Of a DNA stretch of 64,000 bases, positions 56,881 to 64,000 are shown in pieces (within the stretch, counting starts at the first letter, position 1; each line of letters begins with the position of its first letter). The stretch lies in the NCBI GenBank assembly GCA_022984795.1, contig JALIHJ010000014.1, positions 124,001-188,000 of the forward strand, given 5' to 3'. Origin of the DNA: Fabrea salina (taxonomy: Eukaryota > Ciliophora > Heterotrichea > Heterotrichida > Fabreidae). The notes under the pieces are model-generated. The model made no database searches, was not told where the DNA came from, and saw nothing but the letters and a program-made list of their open reading frames with translations. A program made the translations under genes and the position numbers.

Positions 56881-57756
56881 TTAATGCTGGGACATGCCCC
56901 TTAAGTATTCCACTAAGTAAGTGATCATCATCATTGAAAAGCTGTTTCTAGCCCACATGCTCCAGTTTCCGACATAAAGTCCAAAGAAGCCCTCTTTTCC
57001 AGAAGCTTTTGAGAAAGTATCAATGATTCCTTTGTAGTAGTAAGTGTTTCCTTTGCCGGGAAGTTCAGTCTGCATTTTGGTTTTGATGTTGTCAAAAGGC
57101 ATTGAAAAGAACCCTCCTACCATTGCGGCTGTCATTATAGAAGCTTCTCTGATAAAGACTATGTCTCCAAGTATCCTAGCATAGAATTCTTTGACTTGAT
57201 CGAAAGTTGACATCACAGTGAAGGCAAAGAAAAAGTTCTTAAGTGCGTTGGCGTAAGCTCCTCTGAAAAGCCTACCGAAGCCCTCTTCTTTGGCAATGTG
57301 GCCTGCAGTGCCCAGTATGTTTGAATAAGATGGCATTGACTCGGGAGGAAGGTAGTTTTTGCTCTGCAGCCGAATCAAAGCTAAGTCAAGAGGATTGCAC
57401 GCAATTGCAACGGATGCCGCAGTGATTCCTGAGTAAAAACTCTTTTTTGCCATCGGCACAGAGTGGTACCTGTCTTTTTCACTCAAACCAATGATCACTG
57501 AACAGTAAATGTTTCCCCTCATTGCCTGGTTAACTACTGCGCGTGCAGCTACTGCTTCTATGCCTTTGAACACCCCTGAGAACCCTGCTTTGGAAATGGC
57601 TTCTCTTAAAATCGGGTGGCCTCGGACAACCTCTACTTGTTGGCCAGTGGCAATCTTCTGCTGTTGGACCTTGACAAAGTCTAAGGGCAAAGTTAGGCAC
57701 TGCGCTATGATGCCTGCAATAATTCCATTGCCATAGTCTATCTTGTCCTTGGACAT
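56881..57756 (-). CDS. Mitochondrial carrier family (SLC25) protein, oxoglutarate-carrier-like
   Basis: A 291-residue carrier with three repeats of about 100 residues. The signature PxD/ExxK/R appears as PLDFVKVQQQ, PLDLALIRLQ and PFDNIKTKMQ, each followed by a GxxxL(Y/F)xG block (FSGVFKG, FGRLFRGAY, FFGLYVGN). PFDNIKT is typical of the oxoglutarate/malate carrier SLC25A11. It sits in the inner membrane; the exact substrate is inferred. Codons are GC-richer than average, as in beta-tubulin, which suggests high expression. Confidence 0.94.
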   Translation of the reverse strand: MSKDKIDYGNGIIAGIIAQCLTLPLDFVKVQQQKIATGQQVEVVRGHPILREAISKAGFSGVFKGIEAVAARAVVNQAMRGNIYCSVIIGLSEKDRYHSVPMAKKSFYSGITAASVAIACNPLDLALIRLQSKNYLPPESMPSYSNILGTAGHIAKEEGFGRLFRGAYANALKNFFFAFTVMSTFDQVKEFYARILGDIVFIREASIMTAAMVGGFFSMPFDNIKTKMQTELPGKGNTYYYKGIIDTFSKASGKEGFFGLYVGNWSMWARNSFSMMMITYLVEYLRGMSQH

Positions 57757-58022
57757 AATTTATGGCTGCAGCAAACTATGGAGTGCAATAGCAGGATTTT
57801 AATCCTAACCTAGAGAATTCACTTTCTAAAGCTTAGTTTGATTAAATCTAGCAATTTAGTCCAAAGGCCAGTCTTAGAGCAATGCAGAGTCACTCAACGT
57901 CTTTAAATGGCTTACTAAACCTGCACTAAGTTTAAGTACTTGTTAAGCATTTTTAAGCATAAACAGGAACTCAGCAGGCCAGCAATGCAGAAGAAACAAC
58001 ACTTGAATTTAAACAAATAAAA
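57757..58022. promoter_or_regulatory. 266-base divergent region between carrier and acidic-tailed orphan
   Basis: This long gap (for this genome) lies between two divergently transcribed genes with codon use of highly expressed genes. It contains several TTTAA and TTAAG strings and ends AATTTAAACAAATAAAA before the plus-strand ATG, similar to the beta-tubulin leader (GAAATAAAA). No RNA gene or open frame was found. A shared strong promoter is inference. Confidence 0.4.
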
Positions 58023-58481
58023 ATGTCAGCCGACCAATTCCAGGGTTTATGGCAGGGTTATTCAGACAACCAATCCGCACCCAGAGCTAAAAACCAACCT
58101 TGGTATCTTTACAGGAACTTTAGAGGACCTGTATCTACTGTGATTCCCAAGCCCGAAAGGAAGCCCCAAGTTTACAACAGGTGGACTGCAGACCCCTACA
58201 CGAAAGCTTTCTTTAGAGGGTGCAACAAATGGTTGTTCTGCAACAAGAAAATGCGTATTTTCCTCATGATCCTGACTTCTTTCTTAACTGAAAAGTTTTG
58301 GAATAAGACACTGTACGGACTGGTCAGGTACAACAACATGGAGTGCAGTATGGAGTACGCTTACAAGAAAGAAAGAGAGTGGGCAGAGCACTTAGAAGCC
58401 GAAAGAGCTAGAAGAAGGGCCCTTGGTCTTCCTGAAGACCCCGACGACGAAGAAGACGAAGACGATGAAGATGAAGACTAA
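58023..58481 (+). CDS. Orphan 152-aa protein with acidic tail
   Basis: No family is recognised. The N-terminus is aromatic-rich (FQGLWQGYSD, QPWYLYRNFRGP), a weak membrane span lies at about 75-95 (MRIFLMILTSFLTEKFW), and a basic helix (KKEREWAEHLEAERARRRALGLPED) ends in an uninterrupted run of Asp/Glu. Codon choice is strongly biased towards C-ending codons as in beta-tubulin, suggesting abundance. The arrangement beside a mitochondrial carrier and the single span would suit a lineage-specific respiratory-complex subunit, but there is no proof. Confidence 0.78.
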   Translation: MSADQFQGLWQGYSDNQSAPRAKNQPWYLYRNFRGPVSTVIPKPERKPQVYNRWTADPYTKAFFRGCNKWLFCNKKMRIFLMILTSFLTEKFWNKTLYGLVRYNNMECSMEYAYKKEREWAEHLEAERARRRALGLPEDPDDEEDEDDEDED

Positions 58482-58530
58482 CCTAATATTAGCCAGGTTT
58501 AAATGTGAGTTTCCCAGTCAGACATAATAA

Positions 58531-61500
58531 ATGTTTCCAATTTATCTACCTCGCCAAGGATGCATGAGTTGGGACTCAGACGGAGTGCTGGCTACAGCTG
58601 CTGACGAACTCAGTCTAAGTTACTTCCAAGGAGACTCTTTGCGCACAATCCATACACTCCCCCTCAAGTCACCTATCACTTGTCTTGGATGGTCTAAAAT
58701 TTCAGATGGAATATTAGCTGGAGGGTCAAGGGGGTCTATTTGCTTTTGGAAGAAATCAGGGCTTTTGTCTTCAGACCCTTCGCGCAGTTTCATCAAGGAA
58801 GACAAGGTTCTAGACAGTTCTACTGTGACTGCAATGCAGTTTTGCCCAAGCAAGCAAAACCTCCTGGCCGTGGCTGCAAGTGAAGTTTTCATCATGAACT
58901 TAGACACAGGCCTTGTTAACTCAGACCCCAACAAGTACGTTTTCAAACTTAGCCAAAACACTGAGAAAAGAGAGTTGTCTTCTGTTTCTTGGAACCCACA
59001 AGTCCAGCACATTCTAGCTTCTGCTTCAAAGTCAGGAGTAGTAACTGTGTGGGACTTGCGGAACAACAGAACTCTTTTTAACGTGCACGATCCTTCTTAC
59101 TTCGACAAGTCACAGTGCTCTAGCCTCAACTGGAACCCTGAAATACCCACTCAGTTCGTAGTGAGTTACAACGATCCTAAGTCGCCTTGCCTGCAAATTT
59201 GGGATTTAAGGAAGCACGAGTACCCAGTTAAAGAGTTTAGGTCCTACCATCACTCTGGAATAACCAGTACTGAGTGGTGTCCTCACGATTCAGGAATTTT
59301 TGCTTCGTGCGATTCCTCTGGACTCAACGTGGTGTGGAACTTTAAGTACGGAGAGTCAATTACGAGCTTCCAAACCCTTGAGAACCCTAAAAGCGTGAAG
59401 TGGGTGCCAAACAGCTACGGAGTAATTTCCTTTGAAAGTGAAGCAGGTGACATAGAAATCAGGAACATGTACGAAACTGGAGTAAACGAAAAAGGCAGTG
59501 TGGTTAAAACTACAAGTGATTCTGTTACAGAACAAAAACAAAGCTCAGAACACGTGCCCAAGTGGCTTCCTAGGAAGGCAGGAGTTGCTTTTGGGTTTGG
59601 AAACAAACTAGTGTCCTTCACCCAAAAGTCAGGAGTGGTGTGTGTGAACACAGTAAGGATGCCTGATCCCCACCTAGAAGAAAAAACCAACGAACTCCAC
59701 AAACTGTACTTTTCGAAAAACTGGGACCAAGTCTGCAGGTACTTCTCTGGGAAAGCAAGCGAAGCCGAAAAACTGCAGTGGGACATAATGCAAGCTAAGA
59801 AGTCAGGAGACCCTTTGGAAATACTTAAAGCCTTAGGAATAGACAAAAAGTCAATCATTTCCGAAACTGAAAAGTACACTGGAAAGAAAAGAGTCAAAGA
59901 AGAAAAGCAAACCCCAGCTAAGAGGTCAGAAGACAGTTTTAGTTTTGTTGAGTTAAGTGCTGTGGACGCAGAAAACTTCTTTAACATAGCTGCAAACACT
60001 GAAGAAAAAGTAAGGTCTCCAGAATACCAAATGCCCACAGTAGAACACCACAACACCCTTACGGAAACTGTTTCTAAAAACATAAACTGGGACGAAGGCC
60101 CTGAAAAACTCATTAAACAAAACTTGATCCTGAAGAACCTAGAGTGCGCTATAGACTGTGCTTTAATGTGTGGAAGAGTTGGTGAAGCTTTGATTATAGC
60201 ACACCATGGAGGAGAAGACTTGTTCAAAAAAACCAAAAACACAATTTTGAGCAACTCCAAAGATTCCTACTTGAAGTCTACTTTCTTCTCACTGCTGAGT
60301 GGCGATATCACAGAGATGATTCAGTCAGCCGACCCCAGAAGGTGGCGCGAAAGCTTAGGAATCATCATTATGCACGGAGAGTACCAACTCAGGTACTTAG
60401 CTACTGAATTGTCGGAGAAACTCGCTCAAGAAAACATGATAAAAGAAGCACAAGTGTGTTTGATGGTTGCAGACGACTTCGAAGCACTCTACAAAAAGTG
60501 GATTCAAGAAGCCAAAGAAGCAATTGGGCGAACAGAAAAACACCGGTTTGCCCAGATACAGTACTTGTTTTTCAAAGCATCCACTTACTCGTTCCTGTCA
60601 ACTCCTAGTTTCGAAAGTGAAGAGTTAGAAAATATATACCTAGAGTACTTCCAGGCCTTGCTAGAAAACGACTTATACAACGAAGCAGTAAGCATGCTGA
60701 TGGAAATGAAACCTCCTAGGTTCAATTCAGAGCTCATGGTCATTTCTGAAAGAATACTTAGGGCTGAAACTGGACACGCTCCAAGAGCTCCTTGGGTCCC
60801 AGTTCAGGTCAAGCCTGTCAAAAAAGCCCAAAAACCCCAAAAGCCCAGTTTGCCTACTAGAACCCAACCTACTAAAGCTGCTTTTCCTAGTTCTCCAGCT
60901 CCTAGGGCTCCTTTCCAGTCTGAGCCTAGTGCTGGGGCTCCTCCTTCACAGCCGTTTTCTCAAGCTGGAATTCCCCCACCTCCTTCTTCAGTTGCTCCTC
61001 CACCTAAAACCCAATCCGTGCCTGGGCCTCCTAAAACTGCTCCTAAGCCATTTCCAGAACCCTACAAAACACCCAGCCAACCCTTTCCTCCAAGTCAAGA
61101 CTTGCCAACTCAACAACCTCAAAAGCCTCCACAGCAACCTCCAAAGCAATTCTTGCCTCCACAGCAGCCTCCAAAACAACTTCCACAGCAGTCTTTGCCT
61201 CCTCAACAACCCCCACAACAGTCTTTCCCTTCTCAACAGCCTCCACAACAACCCCCACAACAGTCTTTCCCGCCTCAACAGTCTCCAAGACAACCTTTTA
61301 GTCACCCTGAGCCCAAACCCCAGCAAGTCCCTAGTCAAGTAGTTAAACCAGCTCCACCCAAACCAGCTCCTCCAAAGCCAGCTTTTAAGCCTGAGCGAAG
61401 AGGACCAAGAACTGCAACTCCCCAAACTCCAGAAGTTGACATTTCTTCAGTTCCCCAAGACCTAGCAGATATCGCTAATACCTGGAAACAAGGCACTGAA

Positions 61501-61758
61501 CTTCCTGAAATAGTAAAGAACCCCCGAATCAAAAAAGACGTGGACACCAAAATACAAGACTTATTTAATAAACTTTCGAGTAGGGCACTTAGCGATGACA
61601 TTATGAAACTAGTGACAGAGATGACCCAAGCTTTCAAAAGCAACGACTCCAACACAGCCCTTAACTTACATATGCAGTTGACTCACTTGAGTTGGAGTGA
61701 AAACGGAACTTGGCTGACTGCAGCAAAAAGATTAATTCAGGCAAAAAGCAAGTCCTAA
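58531..61758 (+). CDS. SEC31: COPII coat protein SEC31
   Basis: A 1075-residue outer-coat subunit of COPII vesicles leaving the ER. Seven WD40 blades fill about residues 1-330 (SSVSWNPQVQHILASASKSGVVTVWDLRN; SSLNWNPEIPTQFVVSYNDPKSPCLQIWDLRKHEYPVKEF is diagnostic of SEC31). An alpha-solenoid follows (about 380-740, ECAIDCALMCGRVGEALIIAHHGG). The active Pro/Gln-rich region (about 750-960), encoded by repetitive CCTCCACAACAA-like DNA, is where SEC23 is stimulated. The C-terminal helical SRA1-like domain ends the protein. Length is typical. Confidence 0.97.
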   Translation: MFPIYLPRQGCMSWDSDGVLATAADELSLSYFQGDSLRTIHTLPLKSPITCLGWSKISDGILAGGSRGSICFWKKSGLLSSDPSRSFIKEDKVLDSSTVTAMQFCPSKQNLLAVAASEVFIMNLDTGLVNSDPNKYVFKLSQNTEKRELSSVSWNPQVQHILASASKSGVVTVWDLRNNRTLFNVHDPSYFDKSQCSSLNWNPEIPTQFVVSYNDPKSPCLQIWDLRKHEYPVKEFRSYHHSGITSTEWCPHDSGIFASCDSSGLNVVWNFKYGESITSFQTLENPKSVKWVPNSYGVISFESEAGDIEIRNMYETGVNEKGSVVKTTSDSVTEQKQSSEHVPKWLPRKAGVAFGFGNKLVSFTQKSGVVCVNTVRMPDPHLEEKTNELHKLYFSKNWDQVCRYFSGKASEAEKLQWDIMQAKKSGDPLEILKALGIDKKSIISETEKYTGKKRVKEEKQTPAKRSEDSFSFVELSAVDAENFFNIAANTEEKVRSPEYQMPTVEHHNTLTETVSKNINWDEGPEKLIKQNLILKNLECAIDCALMCGRVGEALIIAHHGGEDLFKKTKNTILSNSKDSYLKSTFFSLLSGDITEMIQSADPRRWRESLGIIIMHGEYQLRYLATELSEKLAQENMIKEAQVCLMVADDFEALYKKWIQEAKEAIGRTEKHRFAQIQYLFFKASTYSFLSTPSFESEELENIYLEYFQALLENDLYNEAVSMLMEMKPPRFNSELMVISERILRAETGHAPRAPWVPVQVKPVKKAQKPQKPSLPTRTQPTKAAFPSSPAPRAPFQSEPSAGAPPSQPFSQAGIPPPPSSVAPPPKTQSVPGPPKTAPKPFPEPYKTPSQPFPPSQDLPTQQPQKPPQQPPKQFLPPQQPPKQLPQQSLPPQQPPQQSFPSQQPPQQPPQQSFPPQQSPRQPFSHPEPKPQQVPSQVVKPAPPKPAPPKPAFKPERRGPRTATPQTPEVDISSVPQDLADIANTWKQGTELPEIVKNPRIKKDVDTKIQDLFNKLSSRALSDDIMKLVTEMTQAFKSNDSNTALNLHMQLTHLSWSENGTWLTAAKRLIQAKSKS

Positions 61759-61769
61759 ATAATACAAAC

Positions 61770-62477
61770 TTAAAGTTTAATGTCCTTATTTACAGAGTCG
61801 GAAAGGTTTATAGACCAGTTTTTGAGACTCCTAGAAATAAAGTTAGGGTACACTTTCACTAACTTAGTCTTAGGGTCCACTTGGTTGTAAAAAACTAAGT
61901 AAGTCTTTTGCTCTGTGCAGTACACTTTAGTAACTGCAAAGTGTATGTTACCTCTAGTGCAGTTCTTGTTCAGAGGGAACCTTGGGTCTTCAATTGAGTA
62001 CTCTACAATTGTGACTGAGTCTTTGTAGTAACCTATGTTTTTTTTAGTTAAGTACTCTCCTTTGTAGCCCAAACTGTTTACCACTGAACGAAGTATTGAC
62101 TCCTGCATAGGGTTTCCTTCAAGTACTTCTATTTGGCTGAACATTCTGTCCCATTTAAGTCTTTTCTGAGGGTCATTGATCTTTTCGACTAACTTTTTAA
62201 CAGGAATAATTCCTTCAAAGACCACTTGAGTTCTGGCCACTGGGAACTCCGAGCTGTATTTGCTGCTGGGAATCTGGTAAACTTCTATGTTCTTTTGCTT
62301 GAACATCAATTTCCACAGAGAACTAGTTTCTAGTTCTTCAATGTGCCGCAGCTTGTCTTGCAAAGTCTCGTTGTTTACAAACTCTAGGTTTTTTAAGCCC
62401 TCCCTGAAAGTTTGGTTTTTATCCTGGGAGTTTTCTGGCTTCTGAGGTGTTTTTTCTCTACTTTCGCAACAACCCAT
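61770..62477 (-). CDS. START-domain lipid-binding protein with myristoylation/palmitoylation start
   Basis: A 235-residue protein. The N-terminus MGCCESREKTP fits dual acylation (myristate on G2 once Met is removed, palmitate on C3/C4), so membrane attachment is likely. About residues 45-225 form a START/Bet v1-like fold (WKLMFKQKNIEVYQIPSSKYSSEFPVARTQVVFEGIIPVKKLVEKINDPQKRLKWDRMFSQIEVLE and DSVTIVEYSIEDPRFPLNKNCTRG). The ligand, probably a sterol or phospholipid, is unknown. Its start is 40 bases from the divergent basic orphan. Confidence 0.88.
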   Translation of the reverse strand: MGCCESREKTPQKPENSQDKNQTFREGLKNLEFVNNETLQDKLRHIEELETSSLWKLMFKQKNIEVYQIPSSKYSSEFPVARTQVVFEGIIPVKKLVEKINDPQKRLKWDRMFSQIEVLEGNPMQESILRSVVNSLGYKGEYLTKKNIGYYKDSVTIVEYSIEDPRFPLNKNCTRGNIHFAVTKVYCTEQKTYLVFYNQVDPKTKLVKVYPNFISRSLKNWSINLSDSVNKDIKL

Positions 62478-62517
62478 TTTGTCAATTATAAACTTAGTTG
62501 TGTAATATTAAATCAAT

Positions 62518-62997
62518 ATGAGATCAACTAGCTTCAGTCCAGATGTCAGAATACTAAGGGAACTTATGCCTCTAGGAAGAGCTAAAAAGGCAGTGCTTCA
62601 CACAAGAAACTCGTATAAAAAAGTCCCAGTAATTAAAAAGCCCGATATTAAGTTACCAAAGTTAAAAGAAACCTCTGTACAAGTAAAGATCCCTATAGAA
62701 GGCTTAGAAACTAACTATAACGAAAAAAGCCTTAGACCCTACAAAACTGTCAGTCCTATTGACACCCCAAGACACTCCAGCTCCATGTCAAAATTTAAAA
62801 AAAACTTGAAAAACACCAATAGCTCTGTTCCCAAATCAATTGATATCAGGTCTAAACTGCTTCCTTCTTTAAACCCTGTAAAAAACATCAAAGTCATCAA
62901 ACAGTACAAGAAGTTTGCAACTTTCAACACAAAGCGGAAAACAGTCTTAGTTAACTTTTCGAAAAAGTCTTCAACTAAAAACGATTGCAACAATTAA
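62518..62997 (+). CDS. Orphan basic protein, 159 aa
   Basis: No family is recognised. It is Lys/Ser/Thr/Pro-rich, strongly basic and probably disordered. It belongs to a class of small basic orphans in this window (also at 175 and 38414) with Ser/Lys composition, which may be cytoskeletal or nuclear. The start follows TAATATTAAATCAATATG; its stop lies 16 bases before the VPS45 ATG. Confidence 0.68.
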   Translation: MRSTSFSPDVRILRELMPLGRAKKAVLHTRNSYKKVPVIKKPDIKLPKLKETSVQVKIPIEGLETNYNEKSLRPYKTVSPIDTPRHSSSMSKFKKNLKNTNSSVPKSIDIRSKLLPSLNPVKNIKVIKQYKKFATFNTKRKTVLVNFSKKSSTKNDCNN

Positions 62998-63013
62998 ATA
63001 ACTAGTAATTATA

Positions 63014-64000
63014 ATGGAAACGAAATTCAGCTGCATTAATATTTTACGCGACTATTTTGACAGAATCTTTTCTGACGTCAAAACTATGAAAGCTTTGTTG
63101 CTGGACGAAGAAACTACTTACATAGTTTCCCTTGTAATCAGCCAATCTGAAATCATGCAAAAGGATGTTTTTTTAGTAGAGCCTATTGAAAAAGCGATTG
63201 TTTCTTCTGCCGAAGAAGAAAAACTTTCCCACCTTTCAGCAGTTTGCATACTGCGGCCTTCCGAAGAAAACTTACTCAAACTCACTAAAGCAGTATCCAA
63301 CCCTAAGTTCGGCTCATACTACCTGTACTTCACCAACAAGGTTCCTCCTAACTACCTCCAGCGCTTGGCAATAGTGGACAAACTCGAAGTTATCAGGCAA
63401 GTGTTTGAAATCTTCTCAGACATTTACTCCATAAACCACGACCTATTTAGTTTAAACATTCCCAGCACTATAGGCCTCACCAAGCCTTTAAACAGGTGGA
63501 AAAATATTGACCACGCAACAATGGACAGAATAGTTTCAGGGCTTTTTGGCATGCTTTTATGCACGCGCAAGTTGCCTATAATTAGGTACCAGCGCTTGTC
63601 AGAGTTGTGTTTGGGGATTGCAGACAGACTCCACCAAGTACTGAGAGAAGACCGCGACTTAATGAACTCATACACAGGGCGTTCTAGTGGCAGGCACAAA
63701 ACCACTATAGACGGAGTGGACCAAACCTCCACTTTGCTAATTATAGACAGAAGAGAAGACCCTGTGACTCCTCTGCTGCACCAGTGGACTTACCAAGGAA
63801 TGCTGCACGAGTTGCTCCACATCGACCAGAACCGCATTCACTTAAAACAACAAACAAAAGAAGAACTAAAAACAATAGCACTCTCCTGCACACAAGACTC
63901 TTTTTACGAAGACAACATGTTCAACAACTTTGGCGATCTTGCCATGAACATCTCGGCTTACGTGCAGGAGTACCAACAGGCCCGCCAAAGGACTTCTAAA
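63014..64000 (+). CDS. VPS45: VPS45, SM protein (5' part; runs off the window)
   Basis: The frame from ATG 63014 is open to the last base, 329 codons. It matches Sec1/Munc18 proteins of the VPS45 type: an N-terminal domain 1 (MKALLLDEETTYIVSLVISQSEIMQKDVFLVE), then LLIIDRREDPVTPLLHQWTYQGMLHELLHIDQNRI and DSFYEDNMFNNFGDLAMNI, where the LLI(I/L)DR.(D/E)DPVTPLL.QWTYQ block separates VPS45 from Sly1 and Sec1. VPS45 binds a Tlg2/syntaxin-16-type SNARE and controls fusion at the TGN and endosomes. About 230 residues would be missing downstream, judging by family length. Confidence 0.95.
   Translation, partial: METKFSCINILRDYFDRIFSDVKTMKALLLDEETTYIVSLVISQSEIMQKDVFLVEPIEKAIVSSAEEEKLSHLSAVCILRPSEENLLKLTKAVSNPKFGSYYLYFTNKVPPNYLQRLAIVDKLEVIRQVFEIFSDIYSINHDLFSLNIPSTIGLTKPLNRWKNIDHATMDRIVSGLFGMLLCTRKLPIIRYQRLSELCLGIADRLHQVLREDRDLMNSYTGRSSGRHKTTIDGVDQTSTLLIIDRREDPVTPLLHQWTYQGMLHELLHIDQNRIHLKQQTKEELKTIALSCTQDSFYEDNMFNNFGDLAMNISAYVQEYQQARQRTSK

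Noticed and set aside
59415-60260. Minus-strand open frame of 281 codons inside SEC31
   Set aside because: Shadow of the SEC31 coding sequence; no domain, and its codon use is the complement of the real gene.
60900-61350. CRISPR-like or tandem-repeat array
   Set aside because: The repeats are irregular, coding and without unique spacers.
61043-61425. Alternative open frames in the Pro/Gln region of SEC31
   Set aside because: Low-complexity DNA leaves several frames open; only the SEC31 frame continues the conserved protein.

Overview
The window is eukaryotic nuclear DNA of extreme compactness. It carries about 56 protein genes in 64 kb, almost all as single uninterrupted reading frames, and intergenic gaps are mostly 0 to 80 bases. 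Two features point to a heterotrich ciliate macronuclear genome. First, wherever a reading frame is broken inside a recognisable gene, removing a 15-base GT...AG piece restores it; all of these pieces have T at position 9 and A at position 10. Fifteen-base introns of this kind are known from Stentor and Blepharisma. Second, the standard code fits: TAA, TAG and TGA all end genes, and frames up to 1487 codons contain no in-frame TGA. This argues for a Stentor- or Fabrea-type heterotrich rather than Blepharisma (UGA = Trp) or Condylostoma. Gene content agrees: many ciliary proteins, a meiotic recombination factor, ion channels, and no bacterial operon logic, rRNA, tRNA or transposon that I could see.

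Layout. 1-3.7 kb: end of an unknown gene, a small orphan, and a USP47-type deubiquitinase. 3.7-10 kb (+): SRP receptor alpha, a B-box/coiled-coil/EF-hand protein, a DENND4-type Rab GEF and a VTT/TVP38 membrane protein. 10-17.4 kb: a PG-rich axonemal repeat protein (one intron), a 971-residue orphan with duplicated domain, two small orphans, COQ4, a zinc-ribbon/RING E3 and FAM221A. 17.4-31.5 kb: two tandem PIN-like carriers (two introns in the first), a cation/proton exchanger, an Unkempt-like CCCH/RING protein, a SPEF2-type CH protein, a cyclic-nucleotide-gated-type cation channel, a giant CFAP65-like ASH-domain protein, a BolA protein and a coiled-coil orphan. 31.7-39 kb: beta-tubulin, a methyltransferase, ZW10, a kelch protein, an SK-type K+ channel and an orphan. 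39-47.4 kb: mitochondrial GrpE, asparaginyl-tRNA synthetase, a disrupted orphan, a spliced LRR protein, MND1, mitochondrial DnaJ, a candidate box C/D snoRNA, GRASP, a TBC RabGAP and a C2H2 protein. 47.4-64 kb: a SHAQKYF Myb factor, a CTFxPN-repeat protein, aconitase/IRP1, an orphan, an MPPED phosphoesterase, SAXO, a divergent actin-related protein, a DHHC acyltransferase, a Nudix protein, an SLC25 carrier, an acidic-tailed orphan, SEC31, a myristoylated START protein, a basic orphan and the first 329 codons of VPS45.

The genes do not form one pathway. Recurrent themes are cilium structure (tubulin, PG-rich repeats, SAXO, CFAP65-like, SPEF2-like), membrane traffic (SRPRA, DENND4-like, GRASP, TBC, ZW10, SEC31, VPS45, DHHC), mitochondria (COQ4, GrpE, DnaJ, carrier, probably aconitase) and ion transport. 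The most notable signals are architectural: 15-base introns, stop-to-ATG junctions with no spacer, convergent coding ends that overlap through a shared TTAA, an 11-base divergent promoter, and the snoRNA-like element. Three genes have frame breaks that a single-base change in an A run would explain, which may be assembly errors.
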